From Acidimicrobiales bacterium (GTDB lineage: Bacteria; Actinomycetota; Acidimicrobiia; Acidimicrobiales; Palsa-688), in the NCBI GenBank assembly GCA_019241495.1, contig JAFAWZ010000178.1, positions 1-9,470 of the forward strand: a stretch of 9,470 nt of DNA. Reading direction: 5' to 3'. The translations under genes were made by a program, and so were the position numbers. Positions 5,139 to 9,470 of this stretch are shown here, one piece after another; the stretch's first letter is position 1, and each line of letters begins with the position of its first letter. A model generated the notes under the pieces. That model worked only from the letters and a program-made list of their open reading frames with translations, did not search any database and was not told the origin of the DNA.

Positions 5139-5843
5139 ATGGCAGAGATCACCTTGGTTGCCGAGCCGGGCCGTCGGACCGGGTCGGCCGAGTCACGGCG
5201 CCTGCGGGCGTCGGGACGGATCCCGGCCGTCGTCTACGGGCACGGGAGCGACGGCATCTCGGTGTCGGTCGACGGGCGGGACCTGCGTCACGCCCTCTCC
5301 GGCGAGGCGGGCCTCAACCAGCTCCTCGAGCTGAAGGTCGGCTCGGACACCCATCTGGCCATGGCCCGGGTGCTGCAGCGGCACCCGGTGCGCCACACCG
5401 TGCTGCACGTCGATTTCCAGATTGTGCGCCGCGACGAGGTGGTCTCCGCGGAGGTGCCGATCGTCCTGACCGGCGAGGCGAAGGCGGTAGCGACCGAGGG
5501 CGGCATCTTGGAGCACCCCCTCACTGCGTTGACCGTGCACGCCACTCCGGCGCGCATCCCTTCGGGCATCGAGGTCGACATCAGCAGCCTCACCATCGGC
5601 GACGGCATCCGGGTGGGCGACTTGAAGCTCCCGCCTGGGGTGACGACCGACACGCCCGACGACGAGATCGTGGTCATCGCCCAGGTCAGCCGGGCGGCCC
5701 AGGCGCTCGAGGAGATCGAGGCCGAGGAAGGCGCCGCAGAAGCAGAAGGCAAGGCTGAGGAAGGCGCGGCCGGAGGGGCCGAGGAAGCCGGCGGCGAGGG
5801 CGAGGGGGGCGCGGCGGCCGAGCCGGGGTCCCCGGAGGCCTAG
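5139..5843 (+). CDS. rplY: Ribosomal protein L25 (bL25), general stress protein CTC type
   Basis: The 234-residue protein has the two-domain TL5/CTC form of L25, which binds 5S rRNA in the large ribosomal subunit. The L25 domain spans about residues 3-95, with SRRLRASGRIPAVVYGHG (19-36) and HVDFQ (90-94). The beta-rich CTC C-domain spans about 98-185. After that comes a low-complexity tail of Ala, Glu and Gly (187-234), acidic, probably disordered and common in actinobacterial L25. A strong ribosome site AAGAGGGAG at 5121-5129 lies 9 nt before the ATG. The gene ends in TAG; the following pth frame is the same frame, with a GGAGG sequence inside the last rplY codons. rplY next to pth is a widespread actinobacterial pairing. 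Confidence 0.96.
   Translation: MAEITLVAEPGRRTGSAESRRLRASGRIPAVVYGHGSDGISVSVDGRDLRHALSGEAGLNQLLELKVGSDTHLAMARVLQRHPVRHTVLHVDFQIVRRDEVVSAEVPIVLTGEAKAVATEGGILEHPLTALTVHATPARIPSGIEVDISSLTIGDGIRVGDLKLPPGVTTDTPDDEIVVIAQVSRAAQALEEIEAEEGAAEAEGKAEEGAAGGAEEAGGEGEGGAAAEPGSPEA
5834..5838 (+). promoter_or_regulatory. Shine-Dalgarno-like GGAGG that may set the pth start
   Basis: GGAGG lies in the last rplY codons, 5 nt before the CTG at 5844, which directly follows the rplY TAG. No such sequence precedes the other possible pth starts (CTG 5874, TTG 5877). It favours initiation at 5844, coupled to rplY termination. Confidence 0.4.
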
Positions 5844-6446
5844 CTGCCCGACCGCTCCGGTACCCCGGCCGACCTGTTGGCGGTCGGCCTGGGCAACCCC
5901 GGCGCGGAGTTCGCCCGCAGCCGGCACAACGCGGGCGCCGATGTCATAGCCCGCCTGGCCGACCGCCACGGCGAGCGGCTCAAGCGCTCCAAGGATCATG
6001 CCCTCGTCGCCGAGGCCCGGGTGGACGGCAAACGGCTGGCGCTCGCCTTCCCGCAGACCTACATGAACGATTCCGGCCGCGCTGTCGGGCCCCTCGTCCG
6101 GCGCTTCGGTATCGACGACCTGGCCCGCCTGGTCGTCGTGCACGACGAGCTCGACCTGCCCCTAGGGGTGGTGCGGGTCAAGGCGGGAGGTGGTCTGGCC
6201 GGCCACAACGGTTTGCGCTCCATCAACGCCCACCTCCACTCCGAGCGGTTCACCCGGGTGCGCATCGGCATCGGCAGGCCACCCGGCGGCAAAGAACGCG
6301 GTGTCGATCATGTCCTCGGGGCGGTGGGCAAGAAGACCAGGGAGGAGCTCGAGGTCAGCATCGAGGTGGCGGCCGACGCGGTGGAGTGCATCCTGGCCGA
6401 GGGCGTCCCGGCCGCCCAGACCCGGTTCAATGGGTCGAGTGCCTGA
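5844..6446 (+). CDS. pth: Peptidyl-tRNA hydrolase (start uncertain: CTG 5844, CTG 5874 or TTG 5877)
   Basis: Pth recycles peptidyl-tRNAs released by stalled or aborted translation by cutting the ester bond between peptide and tRNA. The family motifs are present: VGLGNPG, SRHNAG with the catalytic His (residue 28 counting from 5844), FPQTYMNDSG with its Asn, HDELDLP with its Asp, and GGLAGHNGLRSI followed by RIGIGRPP. Its length (200 codons from 5844, 189 from 5877) is normal. There is no ATG or GTG between the rplY stop and VGLGNPG. TTG 5877 would trim the first beta strand (LLAVGL), since family members usually have a few residues before it; CTG 5844 has GGAGG five nt upstream and gives MPDRSGTPADLLAVGLGNPG. 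I chose 5844 on that basis, with moderate trust. The frame equals that of rplY, so readthrough of the TAG would give an L25-Pth fusion. The end overlaps mfd by 17 nt. Confidence 0.93.
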   Translation: MPDRSGTPADLLAVGLGNPGAEFARSRHNAGADVIARLADRHGERLKRSKDHALVAEARVDGKRLALAFPQTYMNDSGRAVGPLVRRFGIDDLARLVVVHDELDLPLGVVRVKAGGGLAGHNGLRSINAHLHSERFTRVRIGIGRPPGGKERGVDHVLGAVGKKTREELEVSIEVAADAVECILAEGVPAAQTRFNGSSA

Positions 6447-9400
6447 ACCTCCCGAGAAGCTCGGTTCAAGAGGCGGCCTGGCCCCCCTCCTGCCCCTGTT
6501 GCGCAACGACGACACCTTCGTGGGCCTGCGCGACCTGCGCAGCGCGGTCGTGGCTGTGCCCGAGCCGGCCCGGGCCTTCGCCATCGCGGGCATAGCCGAG
6601 GCCTCGCGCCGCCACCCGGCCGTCGTGGCCGTGCCGACCAACTCCGAAGCCGAGCGGCTCGCCCGCGACCTCGAAGCGTTCCTCGGCACCGACGAGGTCG
6701 AGGTCTGCCCGGCGTGGGAGACGCTGCCCTTCGAGCGGGTCTCGCCGAGCATCGAGACCATGGGCCGGCGCCTGCGGACCATGTGGCGCCTGCGCAGCGG
6801 GATGTCGGGTCATCCCGAGCGGATCCCCAAAGTGCTCGTGGCCCCCGTCCGCTCGCTGCTCCAGCGGCTCGGGCCCCACGTGGAAGAAGCCGATCCGGTC
6901 CGGGTGGCCAAGGGCGAGGAGGTCGATCCGGAGCGGCTCGTGGCCCAGCTGGTCGAGATGGGCTACCGCCGGGAGTACCAGGTCGAGCACCGGGGCGAGA
7001 TCGCCGTGCGGGGCTCGATCGTCGACGTGTTCGGCGCGACTGCGGACGTACCGGTCCGCATCGACCTCTGGGGCGACGAGGTCGACCGCCTGAGCGAGTT
7101 CTCGGTGGGTGATCAGCGCTCGACCCGCGACGTCGCAGAAGTCGAGCTGTTCGGCTGCCGGGAGCTGCGGCCCACCGAGGAGGTGAAGGAACGGGCCCGC
7201 AAGCTGGTGGCCAGCGCGCCATGGGGCCGCCAGCAGTGGGAACGCCTGGCCGACGGCTCCATCTTCGACGGCATGGAGTCGTGGCTGCCCTGGCTGACCG
7301 CCGACGAGCACCTGCTCGTCGACCTGCTACCCCAGGACGCGCTCGTCCTTCTGGTCGAGCCCCGCCGCATGCGCGACCGGGCTTCGGACCTCCTCGACGA
7401 AGAGGCGGCGTTGGCCTCGACGCTGGCCCAGACCTGGAACGCGGGTGACGACGACTTCCCCCGGCTGCACCTGCCGTTCGACCGGCTCCTGTCGCACACC
7501 AAGGCGGCTGCGTGGACCGTGACCGCCGCCCCGGAGGGCCCCGGCACCGAGGTCGTGGCGGCGACCGGATGGGACCCGGTGGTCGGCGACGGCGAGCGGC
7601 TCATGAACCAGCTGCGCGGCCTGCACGCCAACGGCTACCGCGTGGTCGTCTGTGCCGACGGGCGCGGAAGCGGGGCCCGGCTGGCCAGCCTGCTGTCCGA
7701 CCATGGCATCAACACCTCTGGCATCAACACCGCTGGCATCAACGCCTCCCTGGAAGACGGCACCGGCCTGGCCGGTCCGGGCGCCCGGGTCGTGGTCCAG
7801 CCCCTCGAACGGGGTTTCCTGTACCCCGCCCTCAAGCTGGCCGTGCTGGCCGAGAGCGACGTCACCGGCCGTCGCCGGGCCCACCGCCGGTCTCGGCCGC
7901 GCGCCCGCAACTCCGAGACCTACTTCGACGATCTCAAGGCGGGCGCCTATGTCGTGCACTACCAGCACGGGGTGGGTCGCTTCGGCGGGATGGTACGGCG
8001 CTCGATCGGAGGAGTGGAGCGCGACTACCTGCTCCTCGAGTACAAGGGCGGCGACAAGCTGTACGTACCTTCGGACCAGGTCGACCTGCTGCGCCCCTAC
8101 AGCGGAGGGGAGAGCCCGGCGCTCAACCGGCTGGGCGGAGCGGACTGGCAGCGGGCCAGGTCCCGGGTTCGTTCCGCGGTGCGGGAGATCGCCCAAGAGC
8201 TGGTCGTGCTCTACCAGAAGCGCGTCAACGCCCCCGGCCACGCCTTCGGTCCCGACACTCCGTGGCAGCACGAGATCGAGGAGTCGTTCCCCTACAACGA
8301 GACCCCCGATCAGCTCAAGGCCATCGACGAGGTGAAAGCGGACATGGAGGGGCCCAGCCCCATGGACCGCCTCATCTGCGGCGACGTCGGCTTCGGCAAG
8401 ACCGAGGTGGCCCTCCGGGCCGCCTTCAAGGCGGTGCAGGACGGCATGCAGGTCGCCCTCCTCGTGCCGACCACCCTCCTGGCCGCCCAGCACCTGCAGA
8501 CCTTCAGCGACCGCTTCGCCGGCTACCCGGTGAGGGTCGAGATGCTGAGCCGGTTCCTCACCCCCGCCCAGTCCAAGGTCGTGACCGACGGCCTGGCCGA
8601 CGGGTCGGTGGACGTAGTCGTGGGCACCCACCGGCTCCTTTCGTCGGACATCACGTTCAAGAACCTCGGGCTGTTGGTCGTCGACGAGGAGCAGCGCTTC
8701 GGGGTGACCCACAAGGAGGCCATAAAGAAGCTGCGCACCGACGTGGACGTCCTCACCCTGACTGCTACCCCCATTCCGAGGACCCTGGAGATGAGCCTGA
8801 CCGGGATTCGCGACCTCACCCTCCTGCATACTCCTCCTGCCGAGCGCCAGCCCATCCTCACCTACGTCGGCGAGTACGACGAGCGGGCCGTCGCCGAGGC
8901 CATCCGGCGGGAGCTTTTGCGCGAGGGTCAGGTCTTCTACGTGCACAACCGGGTGGCCGACATCGAGAAGGTCGCCGCCGAGCTGCGGGCCCTCGTCCCC
9001 GAAGCCCGCATCGTGACGGCCCACGGCCAGATGGACGAGGGCGTCCTCGAGAAGGTCGTGCTCGACTTCTGGGAGGGCCAATACGACGTTCTGGTCTGCA
9101 CCACCATCATCGAGTCTGGTATAGACATGCCGACTGTCAATACATTGGTGGTGGACCGGGCCGACCGGCTCGGGCTCGGCCAGCTGCATCAGCTCCGGGG
9201 CCGGGTGGGCCGGGCCGGCCAGCGGGCCTACGCCTACTTGTTGTACCCGCCCGAGCAGGCCCTGTCCGAGGAGGCCTACGAGCGGCTCCGCACCATCGGC
9301 GAGCACACCGAGCTCGGTTCGGGCTTCAAGATCGCGATGCGCGACCTCGAAATCCGCGGCGCGGGCAATCTCCTTGGCGAAGAACAGCACGGCGAGATCG

Positions 9401-9470
9401 CAGCGGTGGGTCTCGAGATGTACAACCACCTGCTGGCACAGGCTGTCACCACGCTGCAGGGCAAGCCGGT
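6430..9470 (+). CDS. mfd: Transcription-repair coupling factor Mfd, 3' end beyond window
   Basis: The frame stays open for 1013 codons to the window edge. Mfd is a DNA translocase that removes RNA polymerase stalled at lesions and recruits UvrA. A UvrB-like N-terminal region covers about residues 15-480 (for example CPAWETLPFERVSPS). The CarD-like RNA polymerase interaction domain starts near 498 with YFDDLKAGAYVVHYQHGVGRF. The superfamily 2 motor follows: Walker A GDVGFGKT (651-658, K657), DEEQ box (752-755), TATPIPRT (778-785), ESGIDMP (895-901) and QLRGRVGR (921-928). The C-terminal domain that gates UvrA binding lies mostly outside. ATG 6430 overlaps the pth stop by 17 nt with no clear ribosome site, so it is probably translated by coupling; GTG 6439 is an alternative start. 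A triplicated 15-bp unit encodes residues 426-440. Confidence 0.97.
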   Translation, partial: MGRVPEPPEKLGSRGGLAPLLPLLRNDDTFVGLRDLRSAVVAVPEPARAFAIAGIAEASRRHPAVVAVPTNSEAERLARDLEAFLGTDEVEVCPAWETLPFERVSPSIETMGRRLRTMWRLRSGMSGHPERIPKVLVAPVRSLLQRLGPHVEEADPVRVAKGEEVDPERLVAQLVEMGYRREYQVEHRGEIAVRGSIVDVFGATADVPVRIDLWGDEVDRLSEFSVGDQRSTRDVAEVELFGCRELRPTEEVKERARKLVASAPWGRQQWERLADGSIFDGMESWLPWLTADEHLLVDLLPQDALVLLVEPRRMRDRASDLLDEEAALASTLAQTWNAGDDDFPRLHLPFDRLLSHTKAAAWTVTAAPEGPGTEVVAATGWDPVVGDGERLMNQLRGLHANGYRVVVCADGRGSGARLASLLSDHGINTSGINTAGINASLEDGTGLAGPGARVVVQPLERGFLYPALKLAVLAESDVTGRRRAHRRSRPRARNSETYFDDLKAGAYVVHYQHGVGRFGGMVRRSIGGVERDYLLLEYKGGDKLYVPSDQVDLLRPYSGGESPALNRLGGADWQRARSRVRSAVREIAQELVVLYQKRVNAPGHAFGPDTPWQHEIEESFPYNETPDQLKAIDEVKADMEGPSPMDRLICGDVGFGKTEVALRAAFKAVQDGMQVALLVPTTLLAAQHLQTFSDRFAGYPVRVEMLSRFLTPAQSKVVTDGLADGSVDVVVGTHRLLSSDITFKNLGLLVVDEEQRFGVTHKEAIKKLRTDVDVLTLTATPIPRTLEMSLTGIRDLTLLHTPPAERQPILTYVGEYDERAVAEAIRRELLREGQVFYVHNRVADIEKVAAELRALVPEARIVTAHGQMDEGVLEKVVLDFWEGQYDVLVCTTIIESGIDMPTVNTLVVDRADRLGLGQLHQLRGRVGRAGQRAYAYLLYPPEQALSEEAYERLRTIGEHTELGSGFKIAMRDLEIRGAGNLLGEEQHGEIAAVGLEMYNHLLAQAVTTLQGKP
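7705..7749 (+). repeat. Three tandem 15-bp units within mfd
   Basis: GGCATCAACACCTCT, GGCATCAACACCGCT and GGCATCAACGCCTCC follow each other and encode GINTS-GINTA-GINAS, residues 426-440 of Mfd. They keep the frame and lie before the RNA polymerase interaction domain, in a part of the N-terminal half where Mfd proteins vary in length. Confidence 0.8.

Noticed and set aside
7327..9429. 700-codon open frame on the minus strand
   Set aside because: It is antisense to mfd, whose motifs fill the same stretch on the plus strand. The peptide has no recognisable domain, and long antisense open frames are usual in GC-rich coding DNA.
1..9470. CRISPR arrays, insertion sequences with transposase, phage genes or riboswitches
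   Set aside because: No regularly spaced repeats, transposase motifs, phage genes or recognisable riboswitch folds were seen. The only repeat structures are those listed.

Overview
The window is GC-rich with dense, often overlapping genes. It looks like a chromosomal segment of an actinobacterium, most plausibly of the Acidimicrobiia or a neighbouring deep branch. The evidence is an actinobacterial-type PRPP synthetase, the gene run glmU-prs-rplY-pth-mfd (an order familiar from Actinobacteria), an F420-hydrogenase-beta-like protein, and TAnnnT hexamers placed exactly 7 nt before three start codons, as in leaderless actinobacterial mRNAs. The lineage is inferred from gene content and was not tested by any search.

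Left part (1-2735). The minus strand carries the 5' end of an F420 hydrogenase/dehydrogenase beta-subunit-like gene that runs off the window, and an HxlR-family regulator. Divergent from the regulator, and sharing a 91-bp intergenic region with an inverted repeat, is a cytosolic HtrA-like serine protease with a PDZ domain. The protease gene ends tail-to-tail with a minus-strand DUF2236/MpaB-family oxygenase gene; both stop codons lie within one CTAG. The first codons of the oxygenase gene contain a nested palindromic element of about 75 bp that looks inserted in frame.

Middle (2736-2933). A tRNA-Gln(UUG) gene with encoded CCA lies on the minus strand just upstream of the oxygenase gene. An 87-bp spacer with a stem-loop separates it from glmU.

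Right part (2934-9470). Five plus-strand genes follow: a GlmU-like uridylyltransferase whose acetyltransferase half is cut short, ribose-phosphate diphosphokinase (prs), ribosomal protein L25/CTC (rplY), peptidyl-tRNA hydrolase (pth) and the transcription-repair coupling factor mfd, which is open at the right edge. The set joins cell-wall precursor and PRPP synthesis with translation upkeep and transcription-coupled repair. rplY and pth share a reading frame and are separated by a TAG stop; pth has no ATG or GTG start, and mfd overlaps pth by 17 nt.

The points most worth a second look are the palindromic insert at the oxygenase N-terminus, the GlmU without acetyltransferase residues, the unusual pth start, and the repeated TAnnnT-N7-start geometry.
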